A DNA stretch of 64,000 bases from assembly GCF_003627795.1 (NCBI RefSeq), contig NZ_CP032685.1, positions 868,001 through 932,000 of the forward strand. Reading direction: 5' to 3'. The stretch is from Rhizobium sp. CCGE531. Its GTDB lineage: Bacteria; Pseudomonadota; Alphaproteobacteria; Rhizobiales; Rhizobiaceae. Positions 54,922 to 63,716 of the stretch are shown here, in pieces (position 1 is the first letter of the stretch; each line of letters starts with the position of its first letter). The notes beneath the pieces are model-generated. The model was not told the DNA's origin. It did not search any database and was given only the letters and a program-made list of their open reading frames with translations. The translations under genes and the position numbers were made by a program.

Positions 54922-55401
54922 ATGACGAACACCGACGAGAATACCCACGTTTGGGAACTGGTCGACAAGATCGGTTTTTGTATGCTCACCACTCAAATAT
55001 CCGGCAGCCTGCGCGCCCGGCCGATGGCCGCGCACCCGGAGCCGATTGAAAATGCAATCTATTTCCTGACGGATATTGCCGGCCACAAGGATGAAGAGAT
55101 CGCCCGCTGGCCGAATGTCTGCCTTTCTTTCGCAGATACCAAGGGCCAGAAATATGTCTCGATATCCGGCACGGCGGAAGTCAGCAACGACCGCGAACGC
55201 GTGGAAGACCTCTGGACGACCGGTGCCAGGGCCTGGTGGCGCAGTGCCGACGATCCATCCATTCGCGTCTTGAAAGTGACGCCTTCTTTCGCCGAATACT
55301 GGGACAGTCCCGGGACCATCATCAGCTACATCAAGATGGCCGCCGCCGCCGTTTCGAATTCAAAGCCAGACATGGGCGAGAACGTGAAGGTCGAGCTTTA
55401 G
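54922..55401 (+). CDS. Pyridoxamine 5'-phosphate oxidase-like flavoprotein (general stress protein 26 type)
   Basis: 159 aa FMN-binding split-barrel protein. The segments LVDKIGFCMLTTQ, SLRARPMAAHPEP and IYFLTDIAGHKDEEI fit the stress-protein 26 subfamily, whose members bind FMN. Exact reaction unknown. The ATG at 54922 is chosen over one at 54880 because the domain starts soon after and GGGA lies upstream. It has a candidate EcfG promoter, in line with a stress role. Confidence 0.8.
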   Translation: MTNTDENTHVWELVDKIGFCMLTTQISGSLRARPMAAHPEPIENAIYFLTDIAGHKDEEIARWPNVCLSFADTKGQKYVSISGTAEVSNDRERVEDLWTTGARAWWRSADDPSIRVLKVTPSFAEYWDSPGTIISYIKMAAAAVSNSKPDMGENVKVEL

Positions 55402-55470
55402 AGGCGACAGATCACCCGCTAGCCATGCCGCGCCAACCAGGGCCGCGTGGTTTGCGCAGCGCCCAGGCCA

Positions 55471-55570
55471 GAGCGGTTCAGCCTTTAATGGAATCTCTGA
55501 ACCGCTCTATCTCTTTGTTTCCTAGCAATTCCGGACGGAAAACCGCTGCGCACTTTTCCCGGAATTGCTG
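55471..55570 (-). repeat. Two-hairpin dispersed repeat, copy B
   Basis: Reverse-orientation relative of 30776-30874. On the minus strand, CAATTCCGGGAAAAGTGCGC and a pairing CCGGAATTG form the first arm, and GAGCGGTTCAG with CTGAACCGCTC forms the second. The two copies align end to end with few gaps. It lies between the PPOX-like and 74-aa genes. Confidence 0.78.
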
Positions 55571-55585
55571 TAGGTGCATGAATTC

Positions 55586-55810
55586 CTATTCTTCCCATTC
55601 CTCTTCGTCGGCGGAAAGCAGATCCACCAAGGCTGCCACGTTGCCGGCAGGCAAATGGTGGCCCTCGCCGATCAAAGCCTCATCGCTGTTTACCCAGGCC
55701 CAAGCCTCGGACAATTCCGTCGGCGTTGCGCCTGTTGCAACAATTTCGGCGATAAGGGTCTCGTCTACAGAGCCGAGTACGGAGGTGACGTCTTGCGAGG
55801 TCAATGTCAT
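55586..55810 (-). CDS. 74-aa acidic hypothetical protein
   Basis: Starts MTLTSQDVTSVLGSVDETLI and has TELSEAWAWVNSDEALIGEG, a pattern I recall in many short rhizobial proteins. It ends in an acidic tail. The ATG at 55810 has AGAGGAGCAGG upstream, so the longer reading is rejected. Function unknown. Soluble. Confidence 0.65.
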   Translation of the reverse strand: MTLTSQDVTSVLGSVDETLIAEIVATGATPTELSEAWAWVNSDEALIGEGHHLPAGNVAALVDLLSADEEEWEE

Positions 55811-56121
55811 GTCCTGCTCCTCTTCCTGTTTGCCAGACCATGAACATCCCTGGGATATAGAAACTTGAGGATAAACTTCCACCCGTGACCACGCCGCGCT
55901 TGCACGAGATATCATCCTTAACGAACTGAAATAGCTTGATAAATACCCAATGATCGGCCGCGGAAAATCCCGCCAGTCGCCGCGCAGCGTTTACTCCGCA
56001 ACTACGGCGGCGGCTTCCCGAGACTCATCGAACGCATGCACCAGCTATACGACGTGCTTACCGAAATACCCTGATCAGGCGATCAGGAGATCGGTTCAGG
56101 ATCGCATCAATCGCAAACTCA
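55811..56121. other. Intergenic region between two small genes
   Basis: 311 bases between the start of the 74-aa gene and the end of the 55-aa gene. A short plus-strand frame at 55950-56159 shows no recognisable features. Nothing else is seen. Confidence 0.3.
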
Positions 56122-56289
56122 TCAGAAAGTCGGGCCGGCCGCGCCGCTTTTCAGCGTGAAATAAGCAAAGGCTGCTACGAAAAACGCGATGACGGCCAGG
56201 ATCGACAACAAACGCTTGAGCCAAGGAGGCGTTTGCCTCGGCGGCTTTGGCTTAGGACGACGTTCAAATTTGATGACATTATCGGACAT
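56122..56289 (-). CDS. 55-aa single-helix membrane protein
   Basis: Very short gene starting at 56289. The N-terminus is positively charged and Pro-rich (MSDNVIKFERRPKPKPPR). One helix follows (LLSILAVIAFFVAAFAYF), then a short tail. This architecture is common among rhizobial small proteins. The topology rule (basic side in the cytoplasm) is obeyed. No family name. Confidence 0.6.
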   Translation of the reverse strand: MSDNVIKFERRPKPKPPRQTPPWLKRLLSILAVIAFFVAAFAYFTLKSGAAGPTF

Positions 56290-56465
56290 GACAATCGATT
56301 AGCGAAGATCAAACAGTTTGCCAATCCGGTATGGACGTCAGGGCGACGTTTCCAAAAGGCGGCCGGACTAGGCGCTCAATTCATCCCAACTTTTAATCTT
56401 GTCCGCAACGCCTCGGGAGCGGTGGCGGATATTCGACTGAAATCCACTAACTCTGAAGGTGCCTC

Positions 56466-57230
56466 TTGAATATCCTGAATAAAATTCGCCCCTGGACGGC
56501 GCAGCAGCGTGCATTGATTGTCCCATTCCCGGCAGAACAAGATCTGGCCGAGCGCAAATCCACGGCAACGACCGCCGACGGCCCGATCGTCGCCTTCTTC
56601 ACCGAAGGCAGTTTCTACGAAGACGAGAAGGATCGCATGTGCCGCTCGGCCGAGCGCATCGGACTGAGCGTTCGGGCGACGGCGCTGCCCAGCGCCGGCA
56701 GCTGGGTACTGAATGCCGGGCTGAAACCCGGCTTCCTGCTACAGGAAAGGGCGAGGCTGCGCGGGCCTATGCTTTACGTCGACGTCGATGCGGTCTTTCA
56801 CCGCAATCCCTGGCCGGAACTTCGCAAGCTCGATTGCGACCTTGCGGCCTATTACGAAGCCGATGGACGCCTCGTCAGCGCGACAATTCTCATCAACGAC
56901 ACGCCAGAGGCCGCGCGCCTCATCGAATGCTGGCGCGAAGGATGCCTTGCCAAGCCCGACATGTGGGATCAGCTCGTTCTCGAGCAGATCATCGCCGAGG
57001 ACGCCGCGCGTGCGCAACCGCGGTTCCGCATCGCCCAACTGCCCGTCTCCTTCTGCTGGATCTTCGATCGCATCGAAAACGAGCCCGTCGGCGAAGTCTT
57101 CATCGAGCAGCTCCAGGCAAGCCGCGAGGCGACCAAGCGCAAGCGCTGGTTCGGCCGCATCGGCAAACGCCTGAAGCGTCGCCGCGATCGGGTCGAGGAA
57201 ATCGAACGCATTCTCGGCAGTCACGATTGA
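56466..57230 (+). CDS. Small DxD glycosyltransferase-like protein
   Basis: 254 aa with the nucleotide-sugar transferase look: a beta strand then MLYVDVDAVFHRNPWPEL (DxD-type motif near 102). An acceptor region follows with SATILINDTPEAARLIECWR and DMWDQLVLEQII. The last 40 residues are strongly basic (KRKRWFGRIGKRLKRRRDRV). No signal peptide or membrane helix. It starts from TTG at 56466. The donor and acceptor are unknown. No polysaccharide operon is nearby. Confidence 0.65.
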   Translation: MNILNKIRPWTAQQRALIVPFPAEQDLAERKSTATTADGPIVAFFTEGSFYEDEKDRMCRSAERIGLSVRATALPSAGSWVLNAGLKPGFLLQERARLRGPMLYVDVDAVFHRNPWPELRKLDCDLAAYYEADGRLVSATILINDTPEAARLIECWREGCLAKPDMWDQLVLEQIIAEDAARAQPRFRIAQLPVSFCWIFDRIENEPVGEVFIEQLQASREATKRKRWFGRIGKRLKRRRDRVEEIERILGSHD

Positions 57231-57291
57231 GGTAAGCCACCCAGTTCGTGCTTTGACTTCGGCAAGCAACGGCAAGCCGCCGGCGGCATGA

Positions 57292-58221
57292 TCACAGCAT
57301 GTCGCCGAGCGTCCAATGGTTGTTCCACCTGATATCGATCTCGTCCTCGACGTTCTGATACCGGATGTCGGTCGAGAGGCGCAGTCGTTGCTGCCGGTCC
57401 TGGTTGGTGGTCGAGGCGTGAATCATGAAGGGCGAATGGAGCATGACGTCGCCCGCCTCGTACTCGGCGACCAGCCAGCGTGTATCGAAGCGCTCCGCCA
57501 TATCGGGCAGATCCTTTGAAACCCAGCCGCCTTCCGTCATGTTGCGGTTATAGGCACTCACGCGCTCCTCGGGACCGAGATCCTTGTTCTGCTCGCTGAA
57601 CTCGCGCTCCATCCTGGCGCCGATGGCATGCGATCCCTCCAGATAGGTGAGGCCGCCCATTTCGACGGGGATATCGCCGATCGGTATCCATGACGTCACG
57701 ATCCGGCTGGTTCCGCCGCGAAGATAGACCAGGTCGTAATGGGCCGGCGTCGCCGTTGTCGTTCCCGGCCGGACATGACGCATGATCTTGCGCTTGTGCA
57801 GGTAGGAAATGCCCGACAGGAATTCGTCCATGAAGCGGGACATGCGGGGCTGCGCGCAGAAGCCCTCATAGGCGACCGAACGGACGAGCGACATCAGGCA
57901 ACGATCGACATCCCTGCCTTCGGGTGCCGCGGCAGACGCGATGCCGTCCCTCGGATCCGTTCCCTTCTCGATCAGCCCCGTCGCCGCCATATGGCCGAAA
58001 ACCCAGCCGCGGAAGTCGATGACGTCCTGGCGCGGCAAATAACCCTTGAGCCACACATAGCCATTCTCTTCATAGAGGCGACGGATGGCCTTAACGCCGA
58101 TGCCCGGATCGGTCGGCGTCAGATAACCGAGCCGATCGGGTGCTGCGGAAAGAACCTTCCCGTTGGCGACCAGATTGAGCTCGCGCTCGCCGGATTGCGT
58201 GACTTGCATGGAAATCGACAT
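57292..58221 (-). CDS. Phytanoyl-CoA dioxygenase-family Fe(II)/2-oxoglutarate oxygenase
   Basis: 309 aa PhyH-type oxygenase. The iron ligands are His and Asp in HYDLVY (about 160) and a distal His in FMIHAST (about 267), with the oxoglutarate-binding Arg in RQQRLRLSTDIRY. The substrate is unknown. It is divergent from an AraC regulator 97 bases away, an arrangement that suggests a catabolic or stress switch for its substrate. Confidence 0.82.
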   Translation of the reverse strand: MSISMQVTQSGERELNLVANGKVLSAAPDRLGYLTPTDPGIGVKAIRRLYEENGYVWLKGYLPRQDVIDFRGWVFGHMAATGLIEKGTDPRDGIASAAAPEGRDVDRCLMSLVRSVAYEGFCAQPRMSRFMDEFLSGISYLHKRKIMRHVRPGTTTATPAHYDLVYLRGGTSRIVTSWIPIGDIPVEMGGLTYLEGSHAIGARMEREFSEQNKDLGPEERVSAYNRNMTEGGWVSKDLPDMAERFDTRWLVAEYEAGDVMLHSPFMIHASTTNQDRQQRLRLSTDIRYQNVEDEIDIRWNNHWTLGDML

Positions 58222-58318
58222 TTCACTCGCCTATGGTTCGATGTGATTGCCCATTGAATCTAGCAGTGAGCGATGTTTCACTACATGGACGAAAATCATA
58301 CTGGACTTTTCGCTCATC

Positions 58319-59143
58319 ATGAGACCGACAGAAGCCGTCTACCGATCACCACTCGTAGCCGCCGGCGGATTAGCCATCACCGGCAGCGGAAGGCAGCATG
58401 CCATGCACGCCGTCAAGGCGCGGAAGCTGCCGAGCTATGCGGTGGTTCTTGTCGAGAATGGCCAGGGTTTTCTCGAGACCGACGCTTGCGGTCGCCTAGA
58501 TGTGAAAGGCCCGGCCCTCTTCTGGCTCTTTCCAAACCGCCAGCACTCATACGGCCCGGATGCGGATGGCTGGAACGAGCGATGGGCTCTTTTCGAGGGC
58601 TCCCTGCTGCGGGACTTTCTGAGGCTGCGCCTCATCAGCGAACAGGATCCGCTCGTCAATCTGCGCAATCTCGATCGCATCCAGCGCCTTTTCGGCGGCA
58701 TTCATGCCGATCTGCTCGAAGATTCGAATCTTGCGAGAGCTTCGGCCGCCGCCTCGCTCCACCAGATCGTCATCCTGGCGGCGCAACAGGCCAGCCAGGC
58801 CACGCCTTCCCTTCAGGAAGGAGCCGATATGGCCGAAATCGTCGAGGCGCTTCGGCACAGGGCGACGCAACCCCTCGATATCGCGGCTCTCGCCGCCGAA
58901 TACGGAATGTCGCCCGCGACATTCCGCAGAAAGATCGCAAGGGAAGTCGGCCTGCCGCCGAAAGGCTTTCAGCTTAGGGTGCGCATGGATCATGCCAAGG
59001 AACTCCTGGCAACGACGGACGACAAGATCGAGATCATCGCCGCCAAGGTCGGGATCGACGATGCATTCTACTTCTCGCGGCTGTTCCATGAGCGGGAAAA
59101 CTGCACGCCGCGTGAATTTCGCTCGCGGTTCAGGAGGAGTTGA
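58319..59143 (+). CDS. AraC-family transcriptional regulator
   Basis: 274 aa with an N-terminal cupin-like sensing region (KLPSYAVVLVENGQGF, LFWLFPNRQHSYGP) and a C-terminal double HTH (PLDIAALAAEYGMSPATFRR and IEIIAAKVGIDDAFYFSRLF). The ATG at 58319 fits the family; a start further upstream would read into the promoter. It probably regulates the divergent PhyH gene. Confidence 0.85.
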   Translation: MRPTEAVYRSPLVAAGGLAITGSGRQHAMHAVKARKLPSYAVVLVENGQGFLETDACGRLDVKGPALFWLFPNRQHSYGPDADGWNERWALFEGSLLRDFLRLRLISEQDPLVNLRNLDRIQRLFGGIHADLLEDSNLARASAAASLHQIVILAAQQASQATPSLQEGADMAEIVEALRHRATQPLDIAALAAEYGMSPATFRRKIAREVGLPPKGFQLRVRMDHAKELLATTDDKIEIIAAKVGIDDAFYFSRLFHERENCTPREFRSRFRRS

Positions 59144-59341
59144 ACGGTCAGCACCACGACCGTCAGGCCGCTGGAGTATCTACTCCCAAATCCGGGTTCG
59201 AACATGGTAGCCTGTTTACCGGTGCGGAAGTGGCGGAGCCTCGATTAAAGGCACAGCCGATTATCGCGCCTTAAACGTTACCCTTGAGAGCGGGTGAAAA
59301 CGCCCGCTTCTCATCAACGTTCGCGAGGCGAGGAGGCAGTC

Positions 59342-60796
59342 ATGAATTTGAAAGACGCAACATTGTTCCGGCAGGCCACATTGATCGGCGGCGACTGGAT
59401 CGAGGCCGATCCATCCAACGCGATCAAGGTCGACAGTCCGGCGACGGGCGAGATCATCGGCCTTGTTCCCAATCTGGGCGCTACGGAGACCAAGAAGGCG
59501 ATTGCAGCGGCCGAAGTCACACAGAAGGAATGGGCTGCCCGCACCGCCAAGGAACGCTCCGGCATCCTGCGCCGCTGGTTCGAGCTGATGATGGAAAACC
59601 AGGATGATCTTGGGCGCATCCTGACGGCCGAACAGGGCAAGCCGCTGCCCGAGGCCAAGGGCGAGATCGCCTATGGCGCAAGCTTCATCGAATGGTTTGC
59701 CGAAGAGGCGCGCCGCGTCTATGGCGACATCATCCCCGGCCACCAGAAGGACAAGCGTATTCTGGTCATGAAGCAGCCGATCGGCGTCGTGGCGGCGATC
59801 ACGCCCTGGAATTTCCCGAATGCCATGATCACACGCAAGGCCGGTCCTGCCTTTGCCGCCGGCTGCGCCATGGTCTTGAAGCCGGCCTCGCAGACGCCGT
59901 TTTCGGCGATCGCGATTGCGATCCTTGCCGAACGCGCAGGGCTTCCGAAGGGTCTCTTCAGCGTGATCACAGGTTCTGCGCGCGCCATTGGCGCCGAGAT
60001 GACGGCAAGCCCGGTCGTGCGCAAGCTCACCTTTACCGGCTCGACCGAAGTCGGCGCCGAGCTCTACAAACAGAGCGCGCCGACCATCAAGAAGCTCGGG
60101 CTGGAGCTCGGCGGCAACGCGCCCTTCATCGTGTTTGACGATGCCGATCTCGATGCCGCCGTGGAAGGCGCGCTGATCGCCAAATTCCGCAACAACGGCC
60201 AGACCTGCGTCTGCGCCAACCGTCTCTATGTGCAGGACGGCGTCTATGACGCCTTTGCCGAGAAGCTCGCAAGAGCCGTCGGCACGCTCAAGACCGGCAA
60301 CGGCTTCGACGAAGGCATCAATCTCGGCCCGCTGATCGATGAGGCAGCCCTTGCCAAGGTCGAGGAACATGTTGCCGACGCGCTCTCCAAGGGTGGCCGC
60401 ATCGTTGCCGGCGGTCATCGCCATCAGCTCGGCGGACGTTTCTATGAGGCAACCGTGCTGGCCAATGTCACGCCGACGATGGCTGTCGCGAAGGAAGAGA
60501 CCTTCGGTCCCGTGGCTCCCCTCTTCCGCTTCAAGGACGAGGCCGATGTCATCGCGCAGGCCAACGACACCGAGTTCGGTCTTGCCTCCTATTTCTATGC
60601 CAAGGATCTCGCCCGTGTCTTCAGGGTCGCCGAAGCGCTGGAATATGGCATGGTCGGCGTCAATACCGGCCTGATCTCGACGGCCGAAGCGCCCTTCGGC
60701 GGCGTCAAGCTCTCCGGCCTCGGCCGCGAGGGATCGCGCTACGGCATCGAGGAATTCACCGAAATCAAATATGTCTGCCTCGGCGGTATCGTTTGA
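59342..60796 (+). CDS. gabD: Succinate-semialdehyde dehydrogenase (NAD(P)+)
   Basis: 484 aa aldehyde dehydrogenase converting succinate semialdehyde to succinate, the end of 4-aminobutyrate breakdown. The catalytic Cys is in GQTCVCANR (about 288), the general base Glu in LELGGNAPFIV (about 254), and the cofactor motif FTGSTEVGAEL near 227. The second Cys after the catalytic one, CVC, is typical of GabD. The start at 59342 has GAGGAGG ahead. No gabT nearby. Confidence 0.9.
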   Translation: MNLKDATLFRQATLIGGDWIEADPSNAIKVDSPATGEIIGLVPNLGATETKKAIAAAEVTQKEWAARTAKERSGILRRWFELMMENQDDLGRILTAEQGKPLPEAKGEIAYGASFIEWFAEEARRVYGDIIPGHQKDKRILVMKQPIGVVAAITPWNFPNAMITRKAGPAFAAGCAMVLKPASQTPFSAIAIAILAERAGLPKGLFSVITGSARAIGAEMTASPVVRKLTFTGSTEVGAELYKQSAPTIKKLGLELGGNAPFIVFDDADLDAAVEGALIAKFRNNGQTCVCANRLYVQDGVYDAFAEKLARAVGTLKTGNGFDEGINLGPLIDEAALAKVEEHVADALSKGGRIVAGGHRHQLGGRFYEATVLANVTPTMAVAKEETFGPVAPLFRFKDEADVIAQANDTEFGLASYFYAKDLARVFRVAEALEYGMVGVNTGLISTAEAPFGGVKLSGLGREGSRYGIEEFTEIKYVCLGGIV

Positions 60797-60823
60797 GTTC
60801 AAGAAAGGGCCATCCGGCCAGGT

Positions 60824-61531
60824 TTACGGCACCTGCACGAGGCGGCCGCTGCCCCTGATTTCGGAATGCCGCAGGACCGGGTGCCCATACAGCTCGATGT
60901 TGCCGCTTCCGCTGATCGATATATCCGCATCGGTGGCGGCGGCAACCTGAGCGTCGCCGCTACCGCGGATTCTAATCTTCACGGATTGAGCAGCCAAATC
61001 CTTGAGACGAGCAGCGCCTGAACCGGAAACCTCCAGATCGACGGAGTGTGCGCTGCCCACGGCGGTGACACTGCCGCTTCCCGATATGCTCAAGCGCAGG
61101 TCGGCCTGGTCGAGCTGAGACAAGGCGAGATCGCCGCTACCACGCACCTTCCAATTAGTGACGCGCGGCCCCGACAGGCTGACATCGAATTTGGATGTGG
61201 ACCAGCCCGGATTGCAATCCAGGCTCAGTCTGCCTCCCTCCAGCCGCACATGATCGAGAAGCGCTGGATCGCCGCTGACGACCGCTTCTGCCTTCCCGCC
61301 GGGCTGATACTGAACGGAAGCCGGTATATCGATCGCAAGACTGCCATTGGAGCTGAAAGGCAACGTGATCTGCCGTTTGCCGGAGGTCGCAGACCCGCAA
61401 GAGGATTGCATGCCACCCCACCAATGCCCCGCATTGGCCCAGTCCGGCCCGGAAAGCCCGATTCCCAAAGCAAGAAAGACGAATGCACAAATCAGTCCGG
61501 TCGTCGCGACAGTCGCTAATTTCCCGTTCAT
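60824..61531 (-). CDS. GIN-domain (DUF2807) adhesin-like protein
   Basis: 235 aa with a signal or anchor helix (VATTGLICAFVFLALGIGLS), then a right-handed beta-helix-type DUF2807/GIN domain with alternating strands such as GSGDLALSQLDQADLRLSIS and VDLEVSGSGAARLKDL. Such proteins are usually paired with PadR and DUF1700 genes, as here. Probably a periplasmic or envelope sensor output. Third gene of that operon, 34 bases after the DUF1700 gene. Confidence 0.78.
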   Translation of the reverse strand: MNGKLATVATTGLICAFVFLALGIGLSGPDWANAGHWWGGMQSSCGSATSGKRQITLPFSSNGSLAIDIPASVQYQPGGKAEAVVSGDPALLDHVRLEGGRLSLDCNPGWSTSKFDVSLSGPRVTNWKVRGSGDLALSQLDQADLRLSISGSGSVTAVGSAHSVDLEVSGSGAARLKDLAAQSVKIRIRGSGDAQVAAATDADISISGSGNIELYGHPVLRHSEIRGSGRLVQVP

Positions 61532-61565
61532 TGTCCATTTCCTCCAACGATGTACGGTCCGGCGC

Positions 61566-62138
61566 TCAAGCTCGATGGTCATCTGCCTGCGCCAAGCGGA
61601 AATGCAAGCGGGCATATTGCCCAAGCATGCGTATGCCCAAGCTCAATCCCATCAGCAGCAAGGCGCCCCCGCCCACGAAGCAGCTCACTAATCCCGCACC
61701 GATCAGCAGGCGGGCCAGCATGCCGACGGAGGGCAAACCGATGTGGAACAGCACGGTCGTGACGACGATCTTCAGGCCAACGACACCAACTGCCACTAGT
61801 GCGATCGTAAGGCCGAGCGTGACGAACATCGCCACAAACAACAGAGGCAACAGGAAGAAGATATCGACGATGGCAAGGCCGGCCAGCGCCATCATGGCAG
61901 CCAGCAGATTCGGCACGCTCCAATGGGCCTCAAAGCGGCGCAGCCCCACATCCGCGCGCAACTCCCTTGCGATCCTGGCGGGATCGCCCAGCGCGGCTGA
62001 AACCTCATCCTCGCTTCGGCCCGAGGCCTCGGATTCGGCAAAATGGGCAGCATAATCGGCCACGACATCGTCGACCTCGTGAGGAGGAAGGCCTGCAAGT
62101 CCCAGTTTCAATGTGCGCAAAAAGGCTTCCCTGGTCAT
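61566..62138 (-). CDS. DUF1700-family membrane protein
   Basis: 190 aa with an N-terminal helical domain (about 1-65, EVDDVVADYAAHFAESEASG and AALGDPARIARELRAD) and about four membrane helices. DUF1700 proteins work with PadR regulators in envelope-stress-type modules. Its ATG overlaps the PadR gene stop (ATGA). Confidence 0.8.
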   Translation of the reverse strand: MTREAFLRTLKLGLAGLPPHEVDDVVADYAAHFAESEASGRSEDEVSAALGDPARIARELRADVGLRRFEAHWSVPNLLAAMMALAGLAIVDIFFLLPLLFVAMFVTLGLTIALVAVGVVGLKIVVTTVLFHIGLPSVGMLARLLIGAGLVSCFVGGGALLLMGLSLGIRMLGQYARLHFRLAQADDHRA

Positions 62139-62461
62139 GGCAAATCCTCGAGTAGCTTGTCGACGGAGCTTGCTAGCGAGCGCCAGTCGCGGCGATGGGC
62201 TTCGAAAATCGAACGGCCGAGCGGCGTGAGCCGATAATATTTGCGCGGCGGACCATTGCTCGACTCGACGATGCGGGTTGCGACCAGGCCGTCATTCTGC
62301 ATTCGGCGCATCAGCGGGTAGATCGTTCCCTCTCCCATGCCGACGGCCGCGACCAGCGTGCTGGCGATCTCGTAGCCGTAGCTTTCGCCCCGCGACAGCA
62401 CGGCCAGGACGCATAGATCGAGAACGCCCTTCCGCAATTGAACTTGGATCGAGTCAGCCAT
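62135..62461 (-). CDS. PadR-family transcriptional regulator
   Basis: 108 aa winged-helix repressor of the short PadR type. It has the opening LRKGVLDLCVLAVLSRGESY, then GEGTIYPLMRRMQNDGLV and the RKYYRLTPLGR end motif. First gene of the PadR-DUF1700-GIN operon, likely autoregulated. The inducer is unknown. Confidence 0.88.
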   Translation of the reverse strand: MADSIQVQLRKGVLDLCVLAVLSRGESYGYEIASTLVAAVGMGEGTIYPLMRRMQNDGLVATRIVESSNGPPRKYYRLTPLGRSIFEAHRRDWRSLASSVDKLLEDLP

Positions 62462-62634
62462 GAACGCCTCTGTTTACAAGACGAATATAACAAGCTATCT
62501 GTTTATGCAAGATAGCTCGATGGTTTTCACGATCGACATACGCGGCCTTCGCGTCATGGGATTTACAGACCGGCTCGCTTTTCCATCGCAGCCCATCGCG
62601 CAGCGTATATCTCTGGTTAAATGGAGCAGTTTTA

Positions 62635-63618
62635 ATGATCCGCTTTGGCCTTGCCCTCGTGGCCGCACTCTCTCTTGTCGCGCCATCGGGATATGCGGCA
62701 GGTTTGAAATTCATTCAGATCTCAGGTGATGCGGATAACCCGGCGATCGACGCCGCCATCTGGTCTCCTTGCGCAACCCCTCCCACACAAATGAGGATCG
62801 GAGCCCTGGCAGTACCAGCAACGCCGGATTGCCCGATTTTGGGCGAGGGGTTACCACTCATCATCATCTCGCACGGCTATGGCGGCTGGTATCTAGGCCA
62901 TCACGATACCGCAGAAGCGCTTGCCGACGCTGGCTTCATTGTCGTTGCCATCAATCATCCGCACGCCAATCATGCAGACATGAGCAAGGCAAACGGTCTT
63001 GGCGTATTGATCGAGCGTCCTGCCGACATCAAGCGCACCGTCGATTTCATGCTTGACGCCTCCCCCGATGCTGCAAAGATCGATCCTCGGCGGGTCGGCT
63101 TCTACGGATTTTCCCAGGGCGGGTATACGGGCCTCGTCGTTGCGGGAGCCAATCCGGATTTCACCAAGCTGCCGCCACGCTGTGCAGATCCGAAAGCAGC
63201 CGGCTGTCCGCCAGCCGGTCAAGCCCAGCCTTCCCGGCGACAACCGCCACCGCAGTCATTGACCCACGACCCTCGCATCAAGGCGGTCGTTGTCGCCGAC
63301 CCATTGAGCATCATATTCCCGACCGCCGACAGTGTGAAAGATGTCAAAATTCCACTTCAGCTTTGGGGCTCAGAACTGGGAGGGGGCGGTGGAGCATCTC
63401 CCGAAAATGTCGCAACGCTTGCACGGCTATTGCCAGAAAAGCCTGATTTTCGGATCGTCCCCAATGCCGTACATTTGTCGTTTCTGACGCCTTGTCCGGA
63501 AAAAAGCCCATCGTCCGATGCCTGCACCGATGCGCCGGGCTTCGATCGCGCTGCGTTTCATAAGCAATTCAACGCCACAGTCGTTGCATTTTTCCGCCAG
63601 CATCTGACGCAGCAGTAA
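62635..63618 (+). CDS. Secreted alpha/beta hydrolase (dienelactone hydrolase-like)
   Basis: 327 aa with a signal peptide (IRFGLALVAALSLVAPSG, cleavage near YAA). The nucleophile Ser is in GFYGFSQGGYTG (about 161), the oxyanion region SHGYGGWYLG near 78, and a C-terminal His near NAVHLSFLTP. A Pro/Gln-rich insert (near 200) is unusual. It resembles PAF-acetylhydrolase or dienelactone hydrolase types. Substrate unknown. Stands alone. Confidence 0.8.
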   Translation: MIRFGLALVAALSLVAPSGYAAGLKFIQISGDADNPAIDAAIWSPCATPPTQMRIGALAVPATPDCPILGEGLPLIIISHGYGGWYLGHHDTAEALADAGFIVVAINHPHANHADMSKANGLGVLIERPADIKRTVDFMLDASPDAAKIDPRRVGFYGFSQGGYTGLVVAGANPDFTKLPPRCADPKAAGCPPAGQAQPSRRQPPPQSLTHDPRIKAVVVADPLSIIFPTADSVKDVKIPLQLWGSELGGGGGASPENVATLARLLPEKPDFRIVPNAVHLSFLTPCPEKSPSSDACTDAPGFDRAAFHKQFNATVVAFFRQHLTQQ

Positions 63619-63716
63619 CGGCAAACACATCGGAGCGCGAAGCGGCATATGGCGCGGAACTATTCGCAGACGTTATGAGCGTTGAAACTCGCCCGCGAAT
63701 CCGATCAGATCAGATC

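Noticed and set aside
59261-60802. Minus-strand frame of 513 codons over gabD
   Set aside because: Antisense shadow of a clear aldehyde dehydrogenase.
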